Positions 9,341-18,176 of a stretch of 64,000 bases of DNA are shown here, one piece after another; position 1 is the stretch's first letter; the number at the start of each line of letters is the position of its first letter. The stretch comes from Deltaproteobacteria bacterium (lineage in GTDB: Bacteria > Myxococcota_A > Polyangia > HGW-17 > JAJRWW01), in NCBI GenBank assembly GCA_029938605.1, contig JAOZUO010000001.1:57932-121931 (forward strand). The letters are read 5' to 3'. The notes beneath the pieces were generated by a model. That model had not been told where the DNA came from, made no database searches, and saw nothing but the letters and a program-made list of their open reading frames with translations. A program made the translations under genes and the position numbers.

Positions 9341-9618
9341 ATTTGGCCTGCGCGGAGCAACTTGCTCCGACCCGTCCACCCCGATGTTCACCAGCCTGTC
9401 GAGCGGGTCCTTCGGGCGGAGTCGTTCCAAAACACGCTCAAGGGACAGCGATGATCGCCGACAGAATCCCAAGGAGAAGTGCGGTCACGCGGTGCGGGCT
9501 CGGTTCAATGTCAGGTCGACACCGCCGCATCATGGCGCAGAGATCGTGAGACAGCACCGCCAGCGTCACCGGCCCCGGTGCCATTGCCGGCTGCGGTCGT
9601 CATGAACACCACCAGGTG
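9341..9618. other. Non-coding stretch, nothing recognised
   Basis: Between the 51-bp repeats and the PQQ-propeller lipoprotein I see no convincing gene, terminator or RNA. ORFs listed here are short, overlap in several frames and have no recognisable motifs. Confidence 0.5.
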
Positions 9619-10902
9619 CTACGGCGTTTCGTGACTGACGGCGAAGAGGCCGGATTCGTCGACGGCGTAGAGGGTGCCGTCGATGTCCATGGAGCCCAGT
9701 ATAGGGGCGCGGTCGCCACTGCAACCAAACCGCCAACGCTCGGTGCCGTCGCGGTTAAGCGATAGCACGGCGCACTGGCCATCGAGCGTGGCGCCGAGGT
9801 ACAGGTTCCCGTCGGCGTCGATGATCGGCCGCCCAGAAAGCCCCTCGGCGATGGGCTTGTCCCACCTGACGGTTCCATCGGCGTTGAGCGCTTCCAGATG
9901 GGCGGTTTCGACACCGGAGACCCCTTCGACGGTTCTCGTGAAGTAGAGCCGGCCGTCCGTGTCGATGGAGGGTCCGCGCACGACCCGCGAGTCGTAGTCA
10001 CGACGCCACAGCTCGGTGCCGTCGGCTCCCAAAGCGTACACGCGGTCGATATCGCCCCCGGTAACCACAATGCGGCCGATGATGTACAGAGTGTCGCGGG
10101 CATCGAAACCTCCAATGCCTGCAGTTTGGGCCTCAATGGTGGTGATCTCGGACCGGCCGCCCGCGGGGTCGAGTCGCCAGAGCACCTGCTGCGCGTACCC
10201 CTCGTCCCAGCCGGTAAAACCAATTTGCACGACGCCTCCCCCCGGACCGCGCGCGGGCGTCCAGCAGTCGATGATATTCGGACAGGGGAGCGTCCAGAGT
10301 GGATCCCCATCAGCCGAGAGCGCCACGACCGTGCCGACACCGTCGATGGTGTAGAGGGTGTCGTCCTCGCCGAGTGAGATCATGCCAAATTGACCGACCG
10401 CCGGCTCAACCTCCCATTTGAGCTGGCCTTGGGGCGTAATCGCAAGAATATTGGCGAAGGTGTGCACGTACAATGTACCGTCCCGGCCGATGGCGGTAGG
10501 GCCGCTGAAACCGCTGAATTCGCCTGGCAGCGGGGCGTAGCTCCAGAGCTCGTCGCCGTTCCGAGACACCGCCACGAGCTCATCATGGTTACGGATCACG
10601 TAGAGAGCCCCGGCGGCGGAGATGAGGATTTGGCCGGTGGTATCCCCGCCGTAGGTACGCTCCCAATCCGGACCTTCCAGGCGCCAGGCCAGCACCGGCG
10701 CGGTCGGTCCCACGGCAGGGGTGTAGCAGGCCCGGCTCGGGCAGCGGCACTCTGTTGGCCACGGGGCGTCCTGCTCATAGCCTGCCAAGGAAGTGCAGGG
10801 GTCCAGGGGCCCGACGTGGTCCATTCCAGGGCGTTTGGCACAGCCAGAACTGGCGATCGCCAGGCCAACCATAAAAAGCGTAGCGCGTGCTGAGAGTCTC
10901 AT
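9619..10902 (-). CDS. PQQ-like beta-propeller lipoprotein
   Basis: This 427-residue protein has an N-terminal lipoprotein signal (M-R-L-S-A-R-A-T-L-F, hydrophobic core, then A-S-S-G-C). The rest is a series of repeats of about 45 residues of the PQQ/quinoprotein-propeller type, with recurring D-G-T-L-Y and G-D-x-L-W or G-T-E-L-W strands. At least seven are visible, enough for one closed propeller. Such domains usually act as scaffolds on the outer membrane rather than enzymes, and BamB is the best known. ATG 10902 is chosen over the ORF-track start because the signal peptide begins there and an AAGG lies upstream. A sigma-54-type promoter lies about 140 bp upstream. Confidence 0.85.
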   Translation of the reverse strand: MRLSARATLFMVGLAIASSGCAKRPGMDHVGPLDPCTSLAGYEQDAPWPTECRCPSRACYTPAVGPTAPVLAWRLEGPDWERTYGGDTTGQILISAAGALYVIRNHDELVAVSRNGDELWSYAPLPGEFSGFSGPTAIGRDGTLYVHTFANILAITPQGQLKWEVEPAVGQFGMISLGEDDTLYTIDGVGTVVALSADGDPLWTLPCPNIIDCWTPARGPGGGVVQIGFTGWDEGYAQQVLWRLDPAGGRSEITTIEAQTAGIGGFDARDTLYIIGRIVVTGGDIDRVYALGADGTELWRRDYDSRVVRGPSIDTDGRLYFTRTVEGVSGVETAHLEALNADGTVRWDKPIAEGLSGRPIIDADGNLYLGATLDGQCAVLSLNRDGTERWRFGCSGDRAPILGSMDIDGTLYAVDESGLFAVSHETP

Positions 10903-11043
10903 GATTCGTGCCTTGCCTCCGGTGTCTCGTGGGCCATGGGCCATCGAGACTGTCAACTATGTTGACGCAATCGACCTCTCATTGGCAACCCGATTGCCCA
11001 AAAGGGGACAGATTCGTCGAACACTATTGTTGCGGATTGTGGC

Positions 11044-11059
11044 TGCAATAGGTGTACCA
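11044..11059 (-). promoter_or_regulatory. Candidate sigma-54 promoter for the PQQ lipoprotein
   Basis: Read on the minus strand the site is TGGTACA-N4-TTGCA, with the -24 GG and -12 GC at the required spacing. The intergenic position points at the lipoprotein starting at 10902. Confidence 0.5.
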
Positions 11060-11158
11060 CCCCTGCCACCCGGCCAACGAGGATTCAGGGGTCCGTAAGA
11101 AACACCATGCTGACTTTGGGACATTTGGCTAAGTATGGTGTCGGGCCGGTACTCGGAA

Positions 11159-11379
11159 GCCCCAAAGGCCGATCAGACCTCTTCGAAAGGCCGATCAGAC
11201 CTCTTCGAAACGTAGGAGCTGATCTCCGAGGCGGATAAAGTCTCCGGGCTGAAGCAGCCGCTCCTTGTCCACCTGAATGTAGGTACCATTGGAGCTGTTG
11301 AGGTCCACCAACCAGGCCTTGCCGCCTTCGTTACGAATGGCGGCGTGCATGCGGGACATGAAGTCGTCGTCCGAAAAGA
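11159..11379. repeat. 221-bp duplicate, parental copy inside the FHA gene
   Basis: Identical to 8793-9013. This copy is contiguous with an intact double-FHA gene and is therefore taken as the source. Confidence 0.95.
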
Positions 11380-12676
11380 CGATATCTCCGGATTCACGTC
11401 CCACCACCACCTCGGCCCGATATAGATGGAACATGTCCCGGCAGATACCCGCTGTGGTCACCTGGCGAAGCCGGGCCCACGGTAGCTTGGGAGGGGTGCC
11501 AAACACCAGCACGCCGTGCTCCACGGCCGGTGCGGGGTCTCGTTCCTGCTCGGAGATGAGCTCGAAACACAGCACCTCCATACCCACCAGGAGCCGAAGC
11601 CCGTCCCGGAGCTCCTCTTTCTGGCGGATCCGCACGTAGACGCCGTTGAGGCTGTCCAGATCCACCAGGTGATACTGGCCGTCGCGCCGCTCCAGGCGCA
11701 CATGCCGATCGCTGAGGTAGCCGTCGTCCTCGAACAGTAGCGTACCCGTGCGACGCCCGACATCGAGACGCTCGCCTACGACCGGAAAGGTGACGCCATC
11801 GGAACCATCGCGATTCACGCTCACGAGCTTGAAGGGCGCAGCCTCGGCGGGCTGTCCCGCCGGGAAACGTCCCGGGGCCGAAGCCGAAGCCGAGCCCGAG
11901 CCCGAGCCGTTCTGGGCGATGATCCCCGCAACCGCATTCGGGACGCTCATGGGCGTGGCCCGGTCGGAGCCTGCCCGATGTCCAGCGGCCGTGAGCACGG
12001 GAGCACCAGCGACCACAGGCGTCCCGCCGCTGCCCGGAGGCCTTGGTGCCACCGGTGCGACCACCGGCGACGGGGGTGCCAGGGGGGCCACGCCCATACT
12101 CGGCGTCCGTCTCCGCCCGGTGGATCGAGGCCGATTCGTCGGGGTGGTGGGCGCCGGCGCGACCGCCGTGGAGACGGGCATTCCGGAAGGTGGCGTGGGC
12201 GGCGCGGCGGGGACCGACAGGTCACTATCGCTCAGCTTGAATCCGCAGTGCTGACAGAAGTTGAACCCCGATGGCGTCGACCGGCCACAGCTCGGACAGG
12301 CAATGGAGGGCTGCGCCGCGGGCTCGACCTCCTCGGACAACCGCCCACCACACTGCCGGCAAAAGGTCATACCGGGTGGGTTGGTGGTGCCACAGGCTTC
12401 ACACCGAGCGTCCGCCACGGTAGAGGTCGCCCCAGGCGAGGCCTCGGGCCCGGACCCGCTGTCGTGACCACCGCTGTCGTGACCACCGCTGTCGTGACCA
12501 CCGCTGTCGTGGCCACCGCTGTCGTGACCACCGCTGTCGTGGCCACCGCTGTCGTGACCACCGCTGCGCGAGCTGGACTGATCGGTCTGGGCAACGGACA
12601 CCAACTGTTTGCCGCAGTCCTGGCAGAAAGTCGCGACCTCTGGGTTGAGCCGCCCACAGTTACTGCATCGGGGCAT
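11195..12676 (-). CDS. Zinc-ribbon and double FHA domain protein
   Basis: This 493-residue soluble protein contains three N-terminal zinc ribbons, each with two C-x-x-C knuckles (about residues 4-25, 83-105 and 120-142). Between the first and second is a (G-G-H-D-S)7 repeat encoded by an exact 15-bp DNA repeat. After a Pro/Ala linker come two FHA domains, about residues 290-365 and 395-493. Both keep S-x-R-H or S-R-M-H and the N-S-x-N-G turn. FHA domains bind phosphothreonine, so it is a likely partner of the zinc-ribbon kinase encoded at 5498-8659 (inference from shared architecture). ATG 12676 has AAGGA five bases upstream; the track starts one codon earlier at GTG. Confidence 0.9.
   Translation of the reverse strand: MPRCSNCGRLNPEVATFCQDCGKQLVSVAQTDQSSSRSGGHDSGGHDSGGHDSGGHDSGGHDSGGHDSGGHDSGSGPEASPGATSTVADARCEACGTTNPPGMTFCRQCGGRLSEEVEPAAQPSIACPSCGRSTPSGFNFCQHCGFKLSDSDLSVPAAPPTPPSGMPVSTAVAPAPTTPTNRPRSTGRRRTPSMGVAPLAPPSPVVAPVAPRPPGSGGTPVVAGAPVLTAAGHRAGSDRATPMSVPNAVAGIIAQNGSGSGSASASAPGRFPAGQPAEAAPFKLVSVNRDGSDGVTFPVVGERLDVGRRTGTLLFEDDGYLSDRHVRLERRDGQYHLVDLDSLNGVYVRIRQKEELRDGLRLLVGMEVLCFELISEQERDPAPAVEHGVLVFGTPPKLPWARLRQVTTAGICRDMFHLYRAEVVVGRESGDIVFSDDDFMSRMHAAIRNEGGKAWLVDLNSSNGTYIQVDKERLLQPGDFIRLGDQLLRFEEV
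12456..12560. repeat. Seven tandem 15-bp coding repeats
   Basis: Seven units of CCGCTGTCGTGACCA, two with a G variant, encode the G-G-H-D-S repeats in the FHA protein. Near-perfect identity suggests recent slippage expansion. In-frame copy changes would alter linker length without frameshift. Confidence 0.95.
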
Positions 12677-12730
12677 CACTTTCCTTCTTTACCGAGTCCA
12701 AGCTATGGTACAGGGGTAGGCTATCATCTC

Positions 12731-12778
12731 GGACCGACGGCCGGCTCTTCGGTCGGACCGATGGCCGGATCTTCGGTC
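12731..12778. repeat. Two tandem 24-bp units, each an inverted repeat
   Basis: Two adjacent 24-bp units each contain GACCGA-N11-TCGGTC. They lie in the divergent region between the FHA gene (minus) and the lipoprotein gene (plus), a position suited to an operator or to leader hairpins for either gene. Confidence 0.7.
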
Positions 12779-12889
12779 GGAAAGACTCATACTATTTGAT
12801 CCGGTACTCATCTCATGCTGCCGATAGCACGCGAAAAACATTTACAAGCTCAACACGTTAGGATAATAGAAGCCGGCAGCTTCAAGTCA

Positions 12890-14032
12890 ATGAAAATGCC
12901 AAAAATGTCACGTATTCGCTGGAAACAGACCCTGCTCATCGCCTTTGTGGTTGTCCTCGCCCGCTGCGCTCCGTTCGTTTACCAGGCCGGATTCTCCGAG
13001 CGATCCGACCTGGCCCGCGCGGGAAACCTGCTGGGTCCCTATACGGGGCGAGTGGTGAACAGCGGCACGGGCAAGCCCGTCGCCAAGGCCCTCGTCTACG
13101 CATCCTGGGAGATCGTACGAGGTGTGGGCTTCGTCGCGCCTGGTGGCAGCAGCGTCTACGTCACCCACACCGACACCGACGGTCAGTACACTATCCCCAA
13201 GCTGGCCACCCTGCCGAAGGGCGCTTCGAGGGCCGTGGCCAACTTCCGGCTGGTGGTCTACTTGCGCGGGTATGTAGCCTACCGATCGGACCGGGTCTTC
13301 CCCGGGGACGAGCGCCGGTTCGACTTTGTGCAGTTGGACAACAGGGTCAGCCTCGAGCGCTGGAACCCCAACCTGTCCCATGTGGAGCACCTCCGCTTCA
13401 TTGGCGGCGGAGGAGCCTTGCGCAAGGCATCCACGTGGGAGGTGCAAGCCGCCGTGGCGCAGATCGAGGGACGCCCCCTGACGGCGGGAGATCCGGACGG
13501 TGATGCCGCAAGCAAGACCGGTCTGCTGGACGCCTCGGAGCTCCTCGACGAAGACGACATCGAGGAGGTCACCGGTTACAACGGCGGGTTCCGCGTCGCC
13601 AGACTCAAGGGCATGCCGCGCACGGCGCGCTATGACAGCCGCCACTTCCGGGCGGAGGGAAAGACCCAGCGCTTCGACGCCGCCTACCGCGTGTGGCGCC
13701 TCAAGGCCCGGGCCGCCGAGCGCCGCTACACGAAGCTGCTGGCGACCTACCCGAAGGCCCAGCCCAAGGACGAGCTTGGGGACCGGTCCTTCCGGTCACA
13801 GGACAAGGACATCGACGCTCTGGTCTGGTTGGTCAAGAAGAGCGGTGTGGTGGTGGCGCTCACCTGTGGCAGGGATCTGTGCAAGACTCCGAAGAAGCTG
13901 CTCATGGTGGCCAAAACCATCCACGACCGTCTGAACCAGCTCGATGATGACGACACCCCGGTCCCGGGAGTGATGCCCAGGCCGGTGAACCCCTTCCAGC
14001 CCGTCCAACCGCGGAACCCGGTGCTGAAATGA
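12890..14032 (+). CDS. Secreted protein with carboxypeptidase-regulatory-like domain
   Basis: This protein of about 380 residues has a hydrophobic N-terminus (T-L-L-I-A-F-V-V-V-L-A-R-C). The Cys could be lipidated, but the Arg before it is atypical. Residues of about 50-150 resemble a carboxypeptidase-regulatory Ig-like fold: G-R-V-V-N-S-G-T-G-K-P-V-A-K-A-L-V, then D-T-D-G-Q-Y-T-I-P. The remaining 230 residues are not recognised. The start is uncertain: ATG 12890, 12905 or the track's 12815 are all possible and none has a clear Shine-Dalgarno. It overlaps the next gene by 4 bp, so the two are almost certainly co-translated. Confidence 0.75.
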   Translation: MKMPKMSRIRWKQTLLIAFVVVLARCAPFVYQAGFSERSDLARAGNLLGPYTGRVVNSGTGKPVAKALVYASWEIVRGVGFVAPGGSSVYVTHTDTDGQYTIPKLATLPKGASRAVANFRLVVYLRGYVAYRSDRVFPGDERRFDFVQLDNRVSLERWNPNLSHVEHLRFIGGGGALRKASTWEVQAAVAQIEGRPLTAGDPDGDAASKTGLLDASELLDEDDIEEVTGYNGGFRVARLKGMPRTARYDSRHFRAEGKTQRFDAAYRVWRLKARAAERRYTKLLATYPKAQPKDELGDRSFRSQDKDIDALVWLVKKSGVVVALTCGRDLCKTPKKLLMVAKTIHDRLNQLDDDDTPVPGVMPRPVNPFQPVQPRNPVLK

Positions 14033-15567
14033 CGCGCAAGATCCCGATCAATGCCGCAGGCCGAGCCGCAGGCAGAACCACAGGCAAAGTCGCAGGACTA
14101 CTCCTGGTCATGGTCTTGGCCCTGTCGACTACGCCGGCGTACGGCTACGAGGCCGCCTCCACCCACGCGGGCATGACCGAGCGGGCGGCGCTCCACTCCA
14201 ATCAGCTTCACCGGTACCTGACCTCGGTGCACGGCCTGCCACTGGGCATCTTTGAACCCGTACGTCTGGATCTCCGCCGCCTGGGGTACCTGCAACGGGA
14301 TGATCTCCGGCTGGCATTCTTGTCTCTGGATCCGGTGAAGGGGTATCGGCCCAACGCCAAAAACATCAACCGCGCCCTCGCCTGGCTCACGGCCGGATCC
14401 GTCGTGGAGGAGATCCCCTTTTCCCGCGGACGTCACCACTTCTTGGACCCACGCACGGGACGCGGGCTGCACAACGCCAAGGGGCGCTGGGGCCTCTCCA
14501 TCCGCATGAGCATCCTGGACTCCATGGAGGGCGGGGGCAGCTTCGGCGGCCTCTGGACGGGCACCAACTTCAACCTGAACGGCAAAAGCGTCCTCAAATG
14601 GGCCAGGCACAAAAATAACAATCTGAGCCTGCCCCGCCACATGGTTCATCGGCTGGCGGCGTTAACTGCCCTCACCCGGGCCGAGCGCCACCACCACCTG
14701 GCCATGGCCCTGCTCACCGCCGGAGCCCTGCTGCACCTGCTGCAGGACATGGCGGTTCCGGCCCACGTGCGCAACGACTTCGCGGGCACCTACCTGGCAA
14801 AGCGCAGCAACATCGACACGGACCAGTCCAGCGCCTACGAAGCTTTGGTCCGCAAGCGCTACGGACGCACGGGCATCCCCAAGGCCAGTGGGACCATCCC
14901 GAAGTTCACCCGCTTCAACGACTTCTTCAAAAACAGCAAAGCCACCGGCCTGGCCCAGCGGACCCAGCGTGGCTACTTTTCGCTCGGCACCGTGCCCAAG
15001 TCCGTCAAGCTCAACCGATCCATGACCTCCCAGGAGATGCAAGCCGCGGTTCGCCTCGCCCTGGGGATCGGGGGCCCTCCCATCAAGGGACTCAAGTTGC
15101 GCGCCGCCGGCGGCGCCGGCCTGTACTACGGGACCCGCTCCAACCCGTACCTCTTCGCCTACCGGGTCACGCCCCGGGGTCGCCTGGAGTTCACTCTGGA
15201 CAATCGCTGCTACAGGGCCTCCGCCAAGCGCCTCGTGCCCGAGGCCGTGCGATACTCCACCGGAATGCTGGCCCACCTGCTGCGGGGCCGCGTGGCCCTG
15301 CGTCGGCAGGGGACCCGAATTCAGGCGCACCACAGCGGCCCAACCCTCGGCGCCGGCACCGTAGTCGTGCTGTGGGATGACGCCAAGGGAAGACGCAAAC
15401 CCTTGAGCAAAACCGCCACCCGGGCGGGGATCAAGCCCGGCGCGCCGCTGACCTCAGTGGACGTTGGCAAGATCCCCAAGCAAGCCCGCCAGGTGGTTAT
15501 CGCCTGGTCCGGCGTCGACGCCCTTGGCGAGCCCATGGTCATGGGCGGGCGCTACAAGCTCCGCTAA
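14029..15567 (+). CDS. Secreted protein with P1-nuclease / phospholipase C-type zinc fold
   Basis: This 512-residue protein has an N-terminal signal peptide (L-L-L-V-M-V-L-A-L-S-T-T-P-A-Y-G). The mature protein starts near a Tyr-Glu and His-rich region. The segment H-L-L-Q-D-M-A-V-P-A-H-V-R-N-D near residue 237 matches the H-x3-D-x3-P-x-H zinc-ligand motif of the S1/P1 nuclease and bacterial phospholipase C fold. An upstream H-H-H and H-A-G-M may supply further ligands. About 150 C-terminal residues are beta-rich and unassigned. Substrate (phospholipid or nucleic acid) cannot be decided. It is coupled to the upstream lipoprotein gene by a 4-bp overlap. Confidence 0.7.
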   Translation: MTRKIPINAAGRAAGRTTGKVAGLLLVMVLALSTTPAYGYEAASTHAGMTERAALHSNQLHRYLTSVHGLPLGIFEPVRLDLRRLGYLQRDDLRLAFLSLDPVKGYRPNAKNINRALAWLTAGSVVEEIPFSRGRHHFLDPRTGRGLHNAKGRWGLSIRMSILDSMEGGGSFGGLWTGTNFNLNGKSVLKWARHKNNNLSLPRHMVHRLAALTALTRAERHHHLAMALLTAGALLHLLQDMAVPAHVRNDFAGTYLAKRSNIDTDQSSAYEALVRKRYGRTGIPKASGTIPKFTRFNDFFKNSKATGLAQRTQRGYFSLGTVPKSVKLNRSMTSQEMQAAVRLALGIGGPPIKGLKLRAAGGAGLYYGTRSNPYLFAYRVTPRGRLEFTLDNRCYRASAKRLVPEAVRYSTGMLAHLLRGRVALRRQGTRIQAHHSGPTLGAGTVVVLWDDAKGRRKPLSKTATRAGIKPGAPLTSVDVGKIPKQARQVVIAWSGVDALGEPMVMGGRYKLR

Positions 15568-15576
15568 CCGTTTCCG

Positions 15577-15627
15577 CCGATCCTCGCAATCGGCCAATCC
15601 TCGCAACCGGCCAATCCCCGCAACCGG
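15577..15627. repeat. Three tandem 17-bp repeats downstream of the P1-fold gene
   Basis: The unit CCAATCCTCGCAACCGG occurs three times with few differences, starting 10 bp after a stop codon. It has no strong stem, so it is not an obvious terminator. The rest of 15568-15881 holds only the sigma-54-type site at its 3' end. Confidence 0.8.
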
Positions 15628-15833
15628 GGTACCTGTCTGATTTTCCATCAGTCGAATTTCGCGACACTTACCGGGTGTGGCTCTACTTACGCATAGATGA
15701 CAGTAGGTTAGCATCTTTCCATTCGCCTATGGATGCGACACTTATCCCCTATCGACACAGACCAGAAAGTCGGAAAAACCAAGCTTAGTCCGTATGCCTC
15801 CGAATTCACGACAGAATCGGAGATACCCAATAT

Positions 15834-15849
15834 AGGCACGGTTATTGCA
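15834..15849 (+). promoter_or_regulatory. Candidate sigma-54 promoter for the 90-residue gene
   Basis: The site is AGGCACG-N4-TTGCA, one mismatch from TGGCACG-N4-TTGCA, with correct GG to GC spacing. It ends 32 bp before the ATG at 15882. Confidence 0.55.
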
Positions 15850-15881
15850 CCTGTTTATCAGGAAATCGCAGACGATGAGCC

Positions 15882-16154
15882 ATGGTAGTCACTGCTAAAA
15901 TAGACCTCAAACAGGCCCCCCAATCCGGGTACGCTCTCCAGCTGCGAAGCGTACTCTATCAATATCTGAGTAAAATCACTGTAGACGGCGTCCTACGACG
16001 CATATACCGGGAGGAGAAAATAGATCCGGATACCATGAGCAAACACGATCTGGAGCGCATCTACCAGAGCTCGCTGTTTCTCACCGTCCGGTTGTTCTGC
16101 GCTCCCGAAGAGCTGAGCAACGCCATGCTCGATCTGGCCGATCTCCTCGAGTAG
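15882..16154 (+). CDS. Small helical protein of unknown function
   Basis: This 90-residue protein has no signal peptide or transmembrane segment. The sequence is mixed-charge and likely alpha-helical, with a C-terminal helix ending L-A-D-L-L-E. I do not recognise the family. Support for it being real comes from its normal protein-like composition, the sigma-54-type promoter just upstream, and the convergent neighbour ending 29 bp beyond its stop. The ribosome-binding site is weak (GATGAG). Confidence 0.6.
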   Translation: MVVTAKIDLKQAPQSGYALQLRSVLYQYLSKITVDGVLRRIYREEKIDPDTMSKHDLERIYQSSLFLTVRLFCAPEELSNAMLDLADLLE

Positions 16155-16182
16155 CTCCCAGCATGGATCCGCCTGTTGCGTG

Positions 16183-18078
16183 TCACTGTACGTTGATGAG
16201 CTTGAGATCCAGGCCGCCGGCGTAGCCGTAGGAGACGTGGGAGTCAAACCCGTAGACCACCAGGCCCACGGGCACGTCGGCGGTGAGTACATGGTAGCCA
16301 TCGTCCTGCACGCCCGGCTCCACGTTCTCGGGGTACGGCAGGCTCGTGTCCACGATGGGGAAGCTGAGCTGACAGCGATAGATGACGTAGGCCGTAGGGT
16401 CGGGGGAATTCTGGCACACAGCCTGATCCACCTCACATTGATCCGGTAGTGGGACCGTGTCGAGCAGGACCGGCGTATTGGGCGGCGCCACCACGATGAT
16501 GAAATCGAAGGCGTACTGGTTGGGCGTGAGAAAAACGTAGTTCGAGCGCCACTGCTCCACCGGCGGCAACAAAATGAAGGAGGGGTCACCGCCGGGGATC
16601 TGGAGGTCCAGGCCCGTGGTAGCCTGACTGGCGGTGAACTGCCCCACAAAGATGGGCGCCGAGCCGTTGATCTCGAAGTCGCACCAAGCCTCGAGGGTGA
16701 CGTGCTCACCGGTGTCGAGGGTAAAGCGGTCGTCGGGCGGCGGCATGGAGGTGACCACCAGGGTGTTGTCCTGGGTGGCCAGGATACGGAAGTACTCCGG
16801 CTCGTCCACCACGCTGACGTCCCCCCCCGCGGCGAGCACGGCCGGCGTCCGGTGCGGCGTGCGCGCAGCCACGTAGTGCGTTCCCGCCGTGGATACGGGG
16901 AAGAGCTGGTGCTCCAGGTGGTCGGCGCAGCAGCGGCGAGTGGACAGGTCTGGGACGTGGGGCACATCCGACGCCTCGCTGCCCGAAAAGACCACCACGT
17001 CCCTGTCCGCCACCACCCGGGAGCCCGTGAAATCGGCTCCGTAGTCCCCCGTCTCCAGGTTCAGCACATCGAAGGGGCCCAGGTTGAAGGTGCGTGTGTC
17101 GCCGGCAGCCATGGCCGGGATCTGGTCAGATCCCACCACGTCCGTGGCCACCGTCACCGTAACGTCCGTGCCCGGCTCAATGCCGACGATGGTCAGAAAG
17201 GCGCGGAGGTTGCGGTGAAAGTCCGTGGCCGGATCATCGGTGTCGGCGATGGTCTGGGGCCACCCCATAACCAGGTACTCCCGGTCGATGGCCGAGGTGG
17301 GGATAAGCAGGGACGCGTCATTGGAGAAGACGTCCACGTTGTCCAGGGGATTGAACTGGTACGCCACCAGGGGCACGTTGCTGGTGATGCGGTAGGCCCG
17401 CGAGGTGAGCGCGGAGTGGCCACCGGCGTCGAACTCCCCCTCTGGGGAGCCGTCCACCTCCCTGGCTGGCAACGCGATGACCTCCAAGCCCTGGGGCGGG
17501 ACGTCCAGCACCATGAGGGTCTCGAGCTGCAACGGCCAGCCCGGCAGCGCGTTGTTTCGCTCCACCACCACCCGGGCGACCATCTTGGACACGTTGGACA
17601 CCACCACGGCGAACTGTTGAGACGCGGCGTTCTCCGTGGAGCTGATCTTGGCGTTGTCCAGATCCACGGCCCAGTACTCACAGCCCACATAGCTGCGATC
17701 CGCCAGGGACTTTTCGCAGGCCTGGATGCAGTTCCCCAGATAACAGGCCTCGCCCTCGGTGACCCGGCAGGTCGTCACCGGCGTGAAGGTGGCGCCGTCC
17801 TCACCGCAAACCACCACATCATCGTCCACGCAAAAGAGGCCGCCCGGGTGGCAGTCCAAGCAGCCCAGGCCCGGGTGGCAGACCTGGTTGACCTCCGCGC
17901 AGTTCAAATCGTCGTAGGAGGCGCCGTCCCCCAGGCAGGTCCGCGCCAGGTCGCCGTCGCAGTAGATCCGCCCGGGCTCGCATTCGGCGGCCGGCGATTC
18001 GCCAGGGCACCCGACCATGGACGCCAACGCAAACGCCACCAGCGACATCACGACGGCCATCTGCGCGGTACGCCTCAT
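16183..18078 (-). CDS. IgGFc-binding-type lipoprotein
   Basis: This 631-residue protein has a lipobox signal peptide ending A-S-M-V-G-C. Residues of about 30-130 form a Cys-rich module with about 12 cysteines in short loops. The remainder matches the bacterial IgGFc-binding N-terminal domain family: V-A-Y-Q-F-N-P-L near residue 250, the strand-rich segments S-N-D-A-S-L-L-I-P and V-F-S-G-S-E-A-S-D, and repeated hydrophobic beta strands. In animals this domain is adhesive. In Myxococcota it is common on outer-surface lipoproteins of unknown ligand. It converges on the 90-residue gene. Confidence 0.88.
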   Translation of the reverse strand: MRRTAQMAVVMSLVAFALASMVGCPGESPAAECEPGRIYCDGDLARTCLGDGASYDDLNCAEVNQVCHPGLGCLDCHPGGLFCVDDDVVVCGEDGATFTPVTTCRVTEGEACYLGNCIQACEKSLADRSYVGCEYWAVDLDNAKISSTENAASQQFAVVVSNVSKMVARVVVERNNALPGWPLQLETLMVLDVPPQGLEVIALPAREVDGSPEGEFDAGGHSALTSRAYRITSNVPLVAYQFNPLDNVDVFSNDASLLIPTSAIDREYLVMGWPQTIADTDDPATDFHRNLRAFLTIVGIEPGTDVTVTVATDVVGSDQIPAMAAGDTRTFNLGPFDVLNLETGDYGADFTGSRVVADRDVVVFSGSEASDVPHVPDLSTRRCCADHLEHQLFPVSTAGTHYVAARTPHRTPAVLAAGGDVSVVDEPEYFRILATQDNTLVVTSMPPPDDRFTLDTGEHVTLEAWCDFEINGSAPIFVGQFTASQATTGLDLQIPGGDPSFILLPPVEQWRSNYVFLTPNQYAFDFIIVVAPPNTPVLLDTVPLPDQCEVDQAVCQNSPDPTAYVIYRCQLSFPIVDTSLPYPENVEPGVQDDGYHVLTADVPVGLVVYGFDSHVSYGYAGGLDLKLINVQ

Positions 18079-18176
18079 GGGAAGCAGTATAGCGCTACCG
18101 GGGCGCCGGTGTTGGGGGAACTGTCAACAGGGGGAAACGGGAGACAGGGGGAGAAAGGGGGAGCGTCTAGCGGGTG

